Shown piece by piece: positions 42,196 to 51,372 of a stretch of 64,000 bases of DNA. Below the pieces are notes generated by a model. That model was not told the DNA's origin, ran no database searches, and saw nothing but the letters and a program-made list of their open reading frames with translations. Source of the stretch: an uncultured Pelagibacteraceae bacterium (lineage in GTDB: Bacteria; Pseudomonadota; Alphaproteobacteria; Pelagibacterales; Pelagibacteraceae); assembly GCA_902632315.1 (NCBI GenBank), contig CACPCD010000001.1, positions 1-64,000 of the forward strand. The letters are read 5' to 3'. A program made the position numbers and the translations under genes. The stretch's first letter is position 1, and each line of letters begins with the position of its first letter.

Positions 42196-43935
42196 ATGGC
42201 TACTAAACGAAAGAAAAAAACTAAGCCAAAGACCAAGAGAAAAAAAAATAAATTGGTCAAATCATCTAGAAAAAAAATAAAAACGAAAAAAAAAGTCGTC
42301 AAAAAAAAGTCTGCGACTAAGAAGCGTTCTAAAAAATCTAGAAAAAATAATAAGCTCAAATCAACAAAAAAAACAAGAGGAGTAAAAAAAATGAGTGCAG
42401 AAGCTATGAAAGTGTCATCTGTATTAGATACTTCTCATTTGAAAGTAAAATTCCCGTTTAAATCAAAGTATGGGAATTACATTAATGGTAAGTTTGTCGA
42501 GCCAAAATCTGGAAAATATTTTGACAATACTTCACCAATTTCAAATGAGGTGATCTGTTCGATTGCACGATCAAATGAAAAAGACGTGGATGCAGCATTA
42601 GATGCAGCACACGCAGCTTTCCCAACTTGGGGTAAAACTTCAATTACGGAAAGATCAAACATTCTTCTTAAAATTGCTGATGTGATTGAAAAAAATCTTA
42701 ATGTATTAGCAACAGCAGAATGTTTAGATAATGGTAAGCCAATAAGAGAATGTATGGCTGCTGATTTACCTCTAGTAATAGATCATTGGAGATATTTTGC
42801 TGGAGTAATCAGAGCAGAGGAAGGTTCAGTTGCTGAAATAAGTAATAGCGAATATTCTTATCATATTCCTGAGCCACTTGGTGTAGTTGGACAAATTATA
42901 CCATGGAACTTTCCATTATTAATGGCAACTTGGAAACTTGCACCAGCTTTAGCTGCAGGAAACTGTGTAGTGCTAAAACCAGCTGAGCAAACACCAGCAT
43001 CAATTATGTTACTTATGGAACTAATTGGAGATTTATTACCTCCAGGAGTAGTAAACGTAGTAAGTGGATATGGTTTAGAAGCTGGTAAACCACTAGCATC
43101 ATCAAAAAGAATCAAAAAGATTGCTTTTACTGGTGAAACAACAACTGGTCGTTTGATTATGCAATATGCATCTCAAAACTTGATACCAATTACGTTAGAG
43201 CTAGGTGGAAAATCTCCAAACATTTTCTTCGAAGATGTCATGGCAAAAGATGATGATTTCTTTGACAAATGTTTAGAAGGTTTTGCAATGTTTACTTTAA
43301 ACCAAGGTGAAGTTTGTACTTGCCCAAGCAGAGTACTAGTTCAAGAGTCTATCTATGACAAGTTTATGGAAAAGGCTATTGCTAGAACAAAAGCTGTTAA
43401 ACAAGACAACCCTCTAAAAATGGAAACAATGATTGGTGCGCAAGCATCACTAGAACAGATGGAAAAAATCAAATCTTATCTTGATTTAGGTAAGAAAGAA
43501 GGTGCCAAGGTTCTTTGTGGTGGTAATGTTGCAAAAATCAATAGTGGTTTAGAAAAAGGAAACTATATCGAACCAACTATTTTTGAAGGTGACAACTCAA
43601 TGCGAATCTTCCAAGAAGAAATTTTTGGACCAGTAGTATCAGTAACTAAATTTAAAGATGAAGCAGAGGCATTAAAAATTGCTAATGATACTCTTTATGG
43701 TTTAGGCGCAGGTGTTTGGACTAGAAATGGAAATATCGCATACAGAATGGGTAGAGAGATACAAGCTGGTAGAGTGTGGACAAATTGTTACCATGCTTAT
43801 CCTGCTCATGCTGCATTTGGTGGTTACAAACAATCTGGTATTGGAAGAGAAACTCACAAGATGATGTTAAATCATTACAGACAGGTGAAAAACCTTCACG
43901 TGTCTTACAGTGAGAAAAAATTAGGCTTCTTTTAA
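42196..43935 (+). CDS. ExaC/AldB-like aldehyde dehydrogenase with Lys-rich N-terminal extension
   Basis: The core (about residues 66-579, 514 aa) is an NAD-dependent ALDH of the acetaldehyde dehydrogenase ExaC/AldB/AcoD group. [21 protein letters not shown] (NAD region), [14 protein letters not shown] (general-base Glu) and [11 protein letters not shown] (nucleophile Cys) are intact. The neighbouring DUF779 gene is a frequent companion of this group. Residues 1-65 are almost entirely Lys, Arg, Ser and Thr, like a histone-H1 tail, and are not part of the ALDH fold. An internal ATG at 42391 with AGAGGAG upstream could start the plain 514-residue enzyme. Both starts may be used. Confidence 0.85.
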   Translation: MATKRKKKTKPKTKRKKNKLVKSSRKKIKTKKKVVKKKSATKKRSKKSRKNNKLKSTKKTRGVKKMSAEAMKVSSVLDTSHLKVKFPFKSKYGNYINGKFVEPKSGKYFDNTSPISNEVICSIARSNEKDVDAALDAAHAAFPTWGKTSITERSNILLKIADVIEKNLNVLATAECLDNGKPIRECMAADLPLVIDHWRYFAGVIRAEEGSVAEISNSEYSYHIPEPLGVVGQIIPWNFPLLMATWKLAPALAAGNCVVLKPAEQTPASIMLLMELIGDLLPPGVVNVVSGYGLEAGKPLASSKRIKKIAFTGETTTGRLIMQYASQNLIPITLELGGKSPNIFFEDVMAKDDDFFDKCLEGFAMFTLNQGEVCTCPSRVLVQESIYDKFMEKAIARTKAVKQDNPLKMETMIGAQASLEQMEKIKSYLDLGKKEGAKVLCGGNVAKINSGLEKGNYIEPTIFEGDNSMRIFQEEIFGPVVSVTKFKDEAEALKIANDTLYGLGAGVWTRNGNIAYRMGREIQAGRVWTNCYHAYPAHAAFGGYKQSGIGRETHKMMLNHYRQVKNLHVSYSEKKLGFF

Positions 43936-43952
43936 TAGATAACTTATATATA

Positions 43953-43986
43953 ATGGCCCGTGAGGAATCACGGGCCATATTTTTTT
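43953..43986 (+). terminator. Strong intrinsic terminator directly before DUF779
   Basis: ATGGCCCGTGA (43953-43963) and TCACGGGCCAT (43968-43978) form a perfect 11-pair, GC-rich stem with a GGAA tetraloop, followed by ATTTTTTT. The U-tract runs straight into the ATG of the DUF779 gene at 43987, leaving no room for a ribosome site. Confidence 0.93.
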
Positions 43987-44340
43987 ATGAAAGTTAAAGC
44001 AACAGACTCAGCGTTAAAATTAATTGAAGAGCTAAAAGCTCAACATGGAGATGAACTATTATTTCATCAGTCTGGCGGATGTTGTGATGGAAGTGCCCCA
44101 ATGTGTTACCCAAGAAACGAATATATGGTTGGTAACAGTGATGTTAAATTAGGTGAAATAGGAGGTGTCCCTTTTTATATGAATGATGACCAATATGAAA
44201 AGTGGAAACATACTGATTTAACAATTGATGCAGTTAAGGGTATTGGTGGAATGTTTTCTTTAGACAATGGCACTGGAAAAAGATTTTTAACAAAATCTGA
44301 AATTTGTTTGGTTGTAGATAACGACAACAAAAAGAATTAA
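43987..44340 (+). CDS. DUF779 family protein
   Basis: A 117-residue DUF779 protein. LFHQSGGCCDGSAPMCYP near residues 26-43 is the family signature with three cysteines. The family typically sits next to ExaC/AcoD aldehyde dehydrogenases, exactly as here, and may assist or repair that enzyme. I start at the ATG at 43987 (MKVKATDSAL); the track's 43960 start is inside the terminator hairpin. Expression should depend on read-through or a promoter within the hairpin region. Confidence 0.92.
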   Translation: MKVKATDSALKLIEELKAQHGDELLFHQSGGCCDGSAPMCYPRNEYMVGNSDVKLGEIGGVPFYMNDDQYEKWKHTDLTIDAVKGIGGMFSLDNGTGKRFLTKSEICLVVDNDNKKN

Positions 44341-44355
44341 TCATTTAAATTTTTA

Positions 44356-44826
44356 ATGTCTGTTTACCTAAGTTCTCAAAAGGTTATTAAAGACTGGATT
44401 GATTATAACGATCATATGAATGTTTCATATTATCTCTTAATGTTTGATAAATATGGCGCTGATACGTTAAATAATATTTTTCAGATGGGTGAACAATCAG
44501 CAAAAACAACTAAGAAAAGTACAATGATCGTAGAGTCTCATATAACTTATAATCAAGAACTCCAACTAAATGATGAAGTAGATATTAATTGTGTTTATTT
44601 TGATCATGATAAAAAAAGACTGCAATATAAAATGGAAATGATTCACAAAGAAAAAAAATTCCTTGCCTCAACAATTGAAATTCTTGCTTTATATGTAGAC
44701 CTTAATGAAAGAAAGGTTGCAGAATTTGAAGTAGAAAAAGTAAAAATAATGGATGACTTTATTGATAAAAATAAATCTCAATTTAAAAATGAAAACCTTA
44801 AATTCTCATCAAAATTAAAAAAATGA
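44356..44826 (+). CDS. Hotdog-fold acyl-CoA thioesterase
   Basis: A 156-residue hotdog thioesterase of the 4HBT/YbgC type. IDYNDHMNVSYYLLMFD (about residues 14-30) is the active-site region with the family's D-x-N/H-H-M-N. It resembles betainyl-CoA thioesterases and the C-terminal domain of carnitine dehydrogenase fusions. Given the gamma-butyrobetaine-hydroxylase-like gene at 49399, a role in carnitine breakdown is possible, but no carnitine dehydrogenase is here. It overlaps the serine hydrolase gene by 4 bases. Confidence 0.8.
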   Translation: MSVYLSSQKVIKDWIDYNDHMNVSYYLLMFDKYGADTLNNIFQMGEQSAKTTKKSTMIVESHITYNQELQLNDEVDINCVYFDHDKKRLQYKMEMIHKEKKFLASTIEILALYVDLNERKVAEFEVEKVKIMDDFIDKNKSQFKNENLKFSSKLKK

Positions 44827-46184
44827 AAAGAACACTAACAATTTTAGTGTTTAGCATATTAGCTACAAGCAATCTATTTGCTGAGGATTTTAAAATTAGA
44901 ATTTTTGATGAGTGGCTTTTCAAAAATGGATATCATCAATATTTAAATCTTGAACAAAACCCAATATGTAAAGAAGAGCCAAAATATAGTAATAATTGGT
45001 ATTATAATAATTGCGATAAGTTTCAAGGATCTAACAATCTAAATATTAAGATAAACAATAAAGAATTATCAGGTACTAATATTGCTTATCATTCAAACCC
45101 AAATAGGGATACGCTAATTTATTATTTATGGAAATATTCTTATAGAGATAGAAGTTCACACTTAAAGGAGTTTAAACCCTCAAATAATCCATACGATTTT
45201 AAATTCAACTTAATTGAAGATAAATATTTAAAAAAGCAAATGAAAACTAAAGGCATCTTAAGCTATTTATATTACCAAGATGGTCAGGTTTTAATCGATG
45301 AATTTTCTCCAAAAGAAAGGTTGGGAGAGTTTTTGAATAATGAAACAAAATTTTATTCAATGTCAATGGGTAAGTCAGTTACTTCTTATATTTTAGGTCA
45401 TGCGATATGTGAAGGTTATATTGAGGGAGTTGATGCAACAATGAATGATTGGCCTCAGTTGCAAAATTCGATTTATTATAACCAAAAGATAATTAATTTT
45501 TTAAATATGAACACTGGAGATCAAAGATATATCGATGAATTTGAAGATGGCACCAGTAAATTAGGTGCATATGAAGATAGAGACATTCAAACAACTATGC
45601 TCTTGCATTTTAGAAACAAAGATACAAAAAAATCTAAGGAAATATATAACTATAATGGATTTGTTACTCAATTAATTTTAAACTATATAAAATTTAAAAC
45701 TGGTGAAGACTATAACAAACTTTATACAAAGATTTTTAATGATAAAGTAAAGATCAAAAACAGTATTCTTTATGGTTATACTGGTCAGCGAGAAGAAAAT
45801 GGAAATGGACATCCAAATATAAGCGCGACAAGGTTTGATTATCTTAGAATTGCAAAAGCTATGATGGATGATTATCAAAACGATACATGTGTTGGTAAAT
45901 ATTTAAAAGAAATCCATAAAAGAAGAATACCTAAAAAATATAACGAGAATAAGGGTGAACCAGAATATAATCGTACTAAATCATATGGAGGACAATTCCA
46001 TATGGATTACCCAGGACTTAAAAATAAAGTTGTTTTTGGTATGGGTGGCTATGGTGGACAAGCTATTTTAATTGATATGGAAAACTCAAGAATTGTCGTT
46101 CTTAATTCACTTCATTACAATAACGGTCAATATAAATATAGTGTCAAAAAACTTCTTATAGACCCAATTAAAAACGGTAAATGA
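44823..46184 (+). CDS. Exported serine beta-lactamase-like hydrolase
   Basis: A 453-residue protein with a signal peptide (about 1-20, ending NLFA) and a class-C beta-lactamase-like domain. The SxxK catalytic motif is SMGKSVTSY, near residue 180; an unusually long N-terminal domain of about 150 residues precedes it. TKSYGGQFHMDYPG and MGGYGGQAILIDMENSRIVVLNS are C-terminal family features; the second motif (YxN) may be YNYNGF. Members include esterases and peptidases; the substrate is unknown. Confidence 0.85.
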   Translation: MKRTLTILVFSILATSNLFAEDFKIRIFDEWLFKNGYHQYLNLEQNPICKEEPKYSNNWYYNNCDKFQGSNNLNIKINNKELSGTNIAYHSNPNRDTLIYYLWKYSYRDRSSHLKEFKPSNNPYDFKFNLIEDKYLKKQMKTKGILSYLYYQDGQVLIDEFSPKERLGEFLNNETKFYSMSMGKSVTSYILGHAICEGYIEGVDATMNDWPQLQNSIYYNQKIINFLNMNTGDQRYIDEFEDGTSKLGAYEDRDIQTTMLLHFRNKDTKKSKEIYNYNGFVTQLILNYIKFKTGEDYNKLYTKIFNDKVKIKNSILYGYTGQREENGNGHPNISATRFDYLRIAKAMMDDYQNDTCVGKYLKEIHKRRIPKKYNENKGEPEYNRTKSYGGQFHMDYPGLKNKVVFGMGGYGGQAILIDMENSRIVVLNSLHYNNGQYKYSVKKLLIDPIKNGK

Positions 46185-46191
46185 GGATTAA

Positions 46192-46222
46192 TATAACCTC
46201 CAGTCCGCAGCTGGAAGTTATA
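46192..46222. terminator. Bidirectional hairpin terminator
   Basis: TATAACCTCCAG and CTGGAAGTTATA (46192-46203 and 46211-46222) pair over 12 positions with a single C-A mismatch and a 7-base loop. The hairpin lies in the 45-base gap between two convergent genes and can serve both, although neither side has a long U-tract. Confidence 0.75.
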
Positions 46223-46229
46223 CTAAAAA

Positions 46230-46547
46230 TTATTGACCGGGTGCTTTATAGCCAATCTTACTTGCTTTTGTCGTAGCTTTTGTAAAATCAATCGCTTCAA
46301 GTATTGTAAGATTTTTAACAGCACCTGATGCTTCAACAACAAGCTTAATTGCTGCAAAATCATCAAAACTTGGCACGTCAGTAACGACTACAAAGTCATA
46401 AGAACCTCTAACAATATCCATACTGTGCATTGTTCCACCCATAGCTTTTGTTAATTGCTCTACTACAGCTTTTCTATCACTTGTTGGATCTTTCAAGAAT
46501 CCTTGAAAAGCTTTTTCTGTGTAGTTACCCATTATGTATGCTTTCAT
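46230..46547 (-). CDS. GYD domain protein
   Basis: A 105-residue GYD-family protein: an N-terminal YIMGNYTEKAFQGFLKDP strand, VRGSYDFVVVTDVPSFDDFAAIKL containing the G-[ST]-YD motif, and an LTILEAID strand. The family adopts a dimeric ferredoxin-like fold and is common in marine bacteria, with no known reaction. An AAGGAG ribosome site precedes the ATG. It is divergent from the second ALDH gene; the 105-base spacer contains the dyad TGTAATT/AATTACA (46588-46615). Confidence 0.9.
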   Translation of the reverse strand: MKAYIMGNYTEKAFQGFLKDPTSDRKAVVEQLTKAMGGTMHSMDIVRGSYDFVVVTDVPSFDDFAAIKLVVEASGAVKNLTILEAIDFTKATTKASKIGYKAPGQ

Positions 46548-46652
46548 AATTAACTCCTTTTTTTAATAGATTAGAGTATCATCAATATGTAATTACTTGA
46601 TGTGTAAAAATTACATAGTAGACACAACCTATAGTAATGTTAAATTAAAATT

Positions 46653-48095
46653 ATGTACGAAAAGTTTGGCCAATTTATTGATGGAAAGTGGTGTCAATCA
46701 TCTGACAAGTCAACATATGACGTTATTAATCCTGCAAACGAGGAAATTATTGGCCACGCGTCTAAAGCAACACCGCAGGATGTTGATCGAGCATTAAAAT
46801 CAGCAGAAAAAGGATTGGAAATTTGGAAAAAAACACCACCTTGGCAAAGGTCATACGTCATTAGACGAATTGCAGATAAAATGAGAGAGAAACAAGATGT
46901 CTTAGCTAAATGGATGACACTAGAAGTTGGCAAACCTTTTGCAGAAGCTAAAGGTGAAGCAAATGGGGCTGCTGATATTTTTGAATGGAATGCTGAAGAA
47001 ACAAAAAGAATTTATGGTCAGACTGTAGAAAGTAGATTTGAGGATACTAGAGTTCATGTTTATTACCAACCGGTAGGTGTTGTAGCAGCATTATCTCCGT
47101 GGAATTTTCCAGCAGTTTTGTCGGCAAGAAAAATCTCTACGGCTTTGGCAGCTGGGTGTTCTGTTATTATTAAGCCAGATGTTATTACTCCAGGCGTTGT
47201 AATGGAAATGGTAGATATTTGCAGGGAATGTGGGGTACCAGCAGGTGTTGTTAATCTTTTATCTGGCGATCCTCCAAGTATAGCTCAACAATTAATTTCT
47301 TCAGATATAATCAAAAAGATTTCTATAACTGGGTCTTCAAGAGTAGGAAAATTAATCTTAAAGCAAGCAGCTGATAAAGTTCAAAGAGTGACAATGGAGT
47401 TGAGTGGCCATTCACCTTTTATAGTTTTTGATGATGCTGATATTAAAAAAGCTACCGACATGGCTATAGCTGCTAAATTTAGAAACAATGGTCAAGTTTG
47501 TATATCTCCCAATAGATTTTATATCCAAGAAAGTAAAAAAGATGAATTTGTAAATTTATTTATAGAAAAAACAAAAAAGTTAAAGATTGGTGATGGAATG
47601 GACCCATCAGTTCAGCTGGGTCCTCTTACTACAAAAAAAAGATTAAATGAAGTTGAAGAGTTGGTAGAAACTACAAAAAAAGAGGGGGCAAAAGTTCTTT
47701 TAGGTGGAAAAAGACCACAAGGTTTTAATAAAGGTTTTTATTATGAGCCAACTATATTTGACAATGTTAAAGATGATTTTACAATAATGAAAGTAGAACC
47801 TTTTGGTCCATTAGTGCCAATGTTATCTTTTAAAACTTTCGATGAAGTAATTGAAAGAGCTAATAATCATGAATTAGGTCTATCAAGTTACATTTGTACT
47901 AATTCAATGGATAAAGCACACAAAGCTTCTGAGCTTATGGAAACAGGAACAGTAGCTGTAAATACTCCACTCGTTGCTATAGCTGAAGCGCCATTTGGTG
48001 GAATTAAACAAGCCGGTTATGGAAGAGAAGGTGGTTCAATGGCAATTAAGGATTATCTTAACGTAAAGTACACTCATCTAGGCTTAAAAGGATAA
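46653..48095 (+). CDS. NAD(P)-dependent aldehyde dehydrogenase (SSADH-type)
   Basis: A 480-residue ALDH of the succinate-semialdehyde/glutarate-semialdehyde dehydrogenase group. PWNFPAVLSARKISTALAAG, VTMELSGHSPFIVFDDADI (general-base Glu in MELSGH) and FRNNGQVCISPNRF (nucleophile Cys) are present. The substrate is probably a small semialdehyde. It opens a + group with ccdA and an FMN reductase 13 and 7 bases apart, and no obvious pathway partner is adjacent. Confidence 0.9.
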   Translation: MYEKFGQFIDGKWCQSSDKSTYDVINPANEEIIGHASKATPQDVDRALKSAEKGLEIWKKTPPWQRSYVIRRIADKMREKQDVLAKWMTLEVGKPFAEAKGEANGAADIFEWNAEETKRIYGQTVESRFEDTRVHVYYQPVGVVAALSPWNFPAVLSARKISTALAAGCSVIIKPDVITPGVVMEMVDICRECGVPAGVVNLLSGDPPSIAQQLISSDIIKKISITGSSRVGKLILKQAADKVQRVTMELSGHSPFIVFDDADIKKATDMAIAAKFRNNGQVCISPNRFYIQESKKDEFVNLFIEKTKKLKIGDGMDPSVQLGPLTTKKRLNEVEELVETTKKEGAKVLLGGKRPQGFNKGFYYEPTIFDNVKDDFTIMKVEPFGPLVPMLSFKTFDEVIERANNHELGLSSYICTNSMDKAHKASELMETGTVAVNTPLVAIAEAPFGGIKQAGYGREGGSMAIKDYLNVKYTHLGLKG

Positions 48096-48107
48096 ATCTA
48101 AAAATTA

Positions 48108-48815
48108 ATGATAGAATTAATTGTAGCATTCGGAGCTGGTTTAATAAGTTTTTTATCTCCATGCGTCCTACCTCTTATACCTGGATATATTTCCTATATT
48201 TCTGGAAATTCATTAAATGAATTGATTGAGAATAAAAAAGTTAATATTTTTCCAATTATTTTATTTACAGTTGGGTTTTCAATAGTCTTTATAGTTTTTG
48301 GGGCAGCTTCAACATTTCTAGGCCAAGTCTTACTTCAGAATTCTCATGAATTAAGAATAGCCGCAGGATTAATTATAATTATACTTTCGCTTCATATTAT
48401 TGGAGTAATAAACATTAAGTTTCTTAATTATGAGAAAAGAATACAAACAAACTCTAATACAAATTTTTATAGTCCTATTTTAATTGGTATGGCTTTTGCT
48501 TTTGGATGGACCCCTTGTATAGGTCCTATACTTGGTTCAATTTTGGTTCTTGCAGCTACCGAAGAAAGTTTAAATAAAGGTATTTTACTGTTGTTTTCTT
48601 ATTCATTAGGTCTAGCAATCCCATTTATATTGTCAGGATATTTAATACAAAAATTTCTAATATTTTCAAAAAACTTCAAAAAAAATATTACTTTAGTATC
48701 CAGAGTTGGGGGAATAATTCTTTTAATTACTGGAGTTTTAATATTAACTAACCAGTTACAAGCTTTGGGATATTATTTATTAAATATTTTTCCATTCTTA
48801 CAAAATTTTGGATAA
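48108..48815 (+). CDS. ccdA: CcdA/DsbD-like thiol electron carrier
   Basis: A 235-residue membrane protein with six helices. The two redox cysteines lie in SPCVLPLIPGYISYISG and FGWTPCIGPILGSILVLA, exactly where CcdA has them. It moves reducing equivalents from cytoplasmic thioredoxin to extracytoplasmic partners such as cytochrome-c maturation factors. In this window it could also serve the exported thioredoxin-like protein and the exported MsrA and MsrB. Confidence 0.93.
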   Translation: MIELIVAFGAGLISFLSPCVLPLIPGYISYISGNSLNELIENKKVNIFPIILFTVGFSIVFIVFGAASTFLGQVLLQNSHELRIAAGLIIIILSLHIIGVINIKFLNYEKRIQTNSNTNFYSPILIGMAFAFGWTPCIGPILGSILVLAATEESLNKGILLLFSYSLGLAIPFILSGYLIQKFLIFSKNFKKNITLVSRVGGIILLITGVLILTNQLQALGYYLLNIFPFLQNFG

Positions 48816-48821
48816 AAAATA

Positions 48822-49409
48822 ATGAAAATTTATCAAATTGACTCAAGCGCTAGAAAAGAAGGTTCAACCTCCAGAGCTCTCGCAAAAAAATTATTAGATA
48901 AAATAAAAAAACCTGGTGATGAAATTGTTTACAGAGATTTAGATGATGAAATGGTTTTTGTTTCAGGTTTGACGGAGTCTGGTATGAAAATTGAAAAAAA
49001 AGACCAAACAGAACATCATAAAAAAATGTTTGATTTATCTGACACTCTTGTAAAGGAGCTCAAGGATAGTGATATCATAATTATATCTGCTCCAATCTAC
49101 AATTATGGTCCACCAGCAACTCTTAAAGCGTGGTCAGATCTTGCAGCAAGAGTAGGAGAGACATTTAGATTTAAGCCAAATGGGAGAAGAGAAGGCTTAT
49201 TAAAAAATAAAAGAGCTTATTTAGTAATTACATCTGGAGGCACCAAATTAAATAGCAATGAAGATTTTTTAACTCCATGGTTAAAATTTATTTTAAATTT
49301 TTTTGGGATAGAAAAAATTGATATTATTTGCGCTGATCAAATGGCGCTAGATTATAAAAAGTCTATTAGAGATGCAGAAAAACAAATTGAGAATATTTCT
49401 AGAGATTAA
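48822..49409 (+). CDS. FMN-dependent NADH reductase (azoreductase-like)
   Basis: A 195-residue flavodoxin-2 fold protein. IYQIDSSARKEGSTSRALAKKLLDKI is the FMN-binding start as in AzoR, and IIISAPIYNYGPPATLKAWSDLAARVGETFRF is the second flavin loop. Such enzymes reduce quinones or azo compounds with NADH. The 3' end overlaps the convergent oxygenase gene by 11 bases. Confidence 0.87.
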   Translation: MKIYQIDSSARKEGSTSRALAKKLLDKIKKPGDEIVYRDLDDEMVFVSGLTESGMKIEKKDQTEHHKKMFDLSDTLVKELKDSDIIIISAPIYNYGPPATLKAWSDLAARVGETFRFKPNGRREGLLKNKRAYLVITSGGTKLNSNEDFLTPWLKFILNFFGIEKIDIICADQMALDYKKSIRDAEKQIENISRD

Positions 49410-50499
49410 ATTTTCTTTTTAAATGTTTTAATTTTCCTTCGGTGCTATCATAGTCAATATAGCATCCTTGTAGAAAACGTTTACCCTCATTTGCATCATA
49501 AACGGTTCTTCCATGAAGCAATCTATGATTATCCATCATCAATAAGTCACCAGGTAAAAGTTTAAATTCAATTCTAAACTTATCTGAATTATAGAGTTCA
49601 GATATCTTTTTTCTCGCAGCATAATATAAATCTAGTTTTTCTTTATCCATTAGTGGGACAAAATCTAGTCTTGGACTAAATCTTACTTGTTTGAATTCAC
49701 CGTATTCATCTAACTGTATCATTTCTGCCCAATCTTCTAAAACAACACTGTCATCAATAAATTGAAATCTTACTTTTACTTCGGTAAGAATTTTATAATA
49801 ATCAGAAAAATCTTTTTTTAGTTTTTCTGTAACAGTAAAACCATCGACCAAAGTTGAATGGCCTCCATTAACTTCATTTTCAATACAATGTAACATTTGA
49901 ATACACGGCACTGGATTTCGGTAAGGATTATCTGTATGTGGCGCTAGTGGCAATGAAGTGTAAGCTAAATCATTCGGATTGGGTTTAGATTTTACATTAA
50001 AAAACTCTCCAAAATTAGTTCTTCTTATACTTCCAATAGAATTTGCAAAATTTACGATATAATTATTTTCTGTTGGAACATTTTTAAAAATAACAAATCC
50101 AAATTTATAAAAACTCTGTAAAGCTTGATACATCTCTTCGTTATCAAATAAATTTTCGCTAAAGTTAAAATTGTTAAAATTTTTTAATGAGGAATCCCAT
50201 TGAACTTTATTAATATATTTCACATCATTAACGTTTGAAAATTCTTTTAAAATATTTGTTATTGCTAGTTTTGTGAAAGTTCCATCTTTAAATTTTACTT
50301 CTAAAAAATCTTTAGATAAGTCAATATTGTCTATTTCAATATTTTCTTGAAGATTTGTAGGATCAAATAATCTTTGTTGTGTACCTTTATCTACATGAGC
50401 ATCACCATTTACTCTTTCTCTAAGCCAAAAGGGGTGAATTTCTTTTTTCGACCCGTGATTTTCGAAAAAAACCTTGTTATCTTTTAATTCTATTTTCAT
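49399..50499 (-). CDS. Gamma-butyrobetaine hydroxylase-like 2OG oxygenase
   Basis: A 366-residue protein of the GBBH/TauD family. The N-terminal domain has HPFWLRERVNGDAH, the usual GBBH opening, but its zinc-binding cysteines are missing (VNGDAHVDKGTQQR in that region). The catalytic domain has LAPHTDNPYRNPVPCIQMLHC (HxD), LLMMDNHRLLHGRTVYD (distal His) and GKRFLQGCYID (2OG-binding Arg). Relatives hydroxylate gamma-butyrobetaine to carnitine, or other trimethylammonium acids. With other betaine genes nearby, quaternary-amine metabolism is likely. Confidence 0.85.
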   Translation of the reverse strand: MKIELKDNKVFFENHGSKKEIHPFWLRERVNGDAHVDKGTQQRLFDPTNLQENIEIDNIDLSKDFLEVKFKDGTFTKLAITNILKEFSNVNDVKYINKVQWDSSLKNFNNFNFSENLFDNEEMYQALQSFYKFGFVIFKNVPTENNYIVNFANSIGSIRRTNFGEFFNVKSKPNPNDLAYTSLPLAPHTDNPYRNPVPCIQMLHCIENEVNGGHSTLVDGFTVTEKLKKDFSDYYKILTEVKVRFQFIDDSVVLEDWAEMIQLDEYGEFKQVRFSPRLDFVPLMDKEKLDLYYAARKKISELYNSDKFRIEFKLLPGDLLMMDNHRLLHGRTVYDANEGKRFLQGCYIDYDSTEGKLKHLKRKFNL

Positions 50500-50574
50500 A
50501 TAATTCTTAAATGATTATTTAAAATTTTGCTTTAATCAATAGGAATTAAATAGTATTAGTGCCCTGTGCTAATA

Positions 50575-51372
50575 ATGAAACCTTCAGATTATAGAGTTTA
50601 TTCAAAATTTATGGAAAATTTGGCCAAGAAATTAACCAAGTTTTACTATTCTAAATTAGATAAACCTTTTGTGGTCTCTAATAAATTAAAGGGTAAAGGC
50701 TATGACCCAGTAACAAGTGCCGATAAGTCTTTTGAAAAATTTATTAGAAAAGAAATAAAGAAAAAATTTCCAAATCACCAAATAATAGGAGAAGAATTTG
50801 GACATCAAAAATCTAAAAGTGATTTTTCTTGGATTATTGATCCAATAGATGGAACCAGATCTTTTGTAATTGGAAATCCAACTTGGAGTAACTTGATTTC
50901 TTTGAATTACAAAGGAGAACCAATATTAGGTCTTGCAAATTTTCCAATTTTGAAAAAATATTATTTTAACACATCTGGTAAATCCGCTTATGTAGCTGAA
51001 AATGGAAGAAAAAGAAAAATAAAGGTAAATAAAAATATTTTATTTCCTAATGTAAAATTATCGTGTGCATTTAATGGAGGGCTTTCTCTTAAAAAACAAA
51101 AAAAAATTCCTTACATCTTAAAAATAATGCAATTTCCTTGCACTGATGCACTTAGCTACGCACATTTAGCTGAGGGAAAAATTGATGTTGTAATTCAAGC
51201 GGTAAATAAAATTTGGGATATTCATCCTTTAATTCCAATTATCAAAGCAGCTGGTGGAATAGTCACAACTTGGAATAATCAAAGTGCTTTAAAAGCTGGA
51301 AATATTTTAGTTTCGACTAACAAGAATGTGCATAAAAGGTTTTTAAAACTTTTAAGACCTGTTGCTAAGTAG
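50575..51372 (+). CDS. Inositol-monophosphatase family protein, HisN-like
   Basis: A 265-residue Li-sensitive phosphatase fold. PVTSADKSFEKFIRKEIKKKFPNHQIIGEEFG, then the metal motif IDPIDGTRSFVIGNPTW, and WDIHPLIPIIKAAGG are complete. GTRSFVIGNPTW is more typical of histidinol-phosphate phosphatase HisN than of inositol phosphatase. I start at the ATG at 50575; the track's GTG lies three codons upstream. It is a free-standing histidine gene like hisI in this window. Confidence 0.88.
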   Translation: MKPSDYRVYSKFMENLAKKLTKFYYSKLDKPFVVSNKLKGKGYDPVTSADKSFEKFIRKEIKKKFPNHQIIGEEFGHQKSKSDFSWIIDPIDGTRSFVIGNPTWSNLISLNYKGEPILGLANFPILKKYYFNTSGKSAYVAENGRKRKIKVNKNILFPNVKLSCAFNGGLSLKKQKKIPYILKIMQFPCTDALSYAHLAEGKIDVVIQAVNKIWDIHPLIPIIKAAGGIVTTWNNQSALKAGNILVSTNKNVHKRFLKLLRPVAK

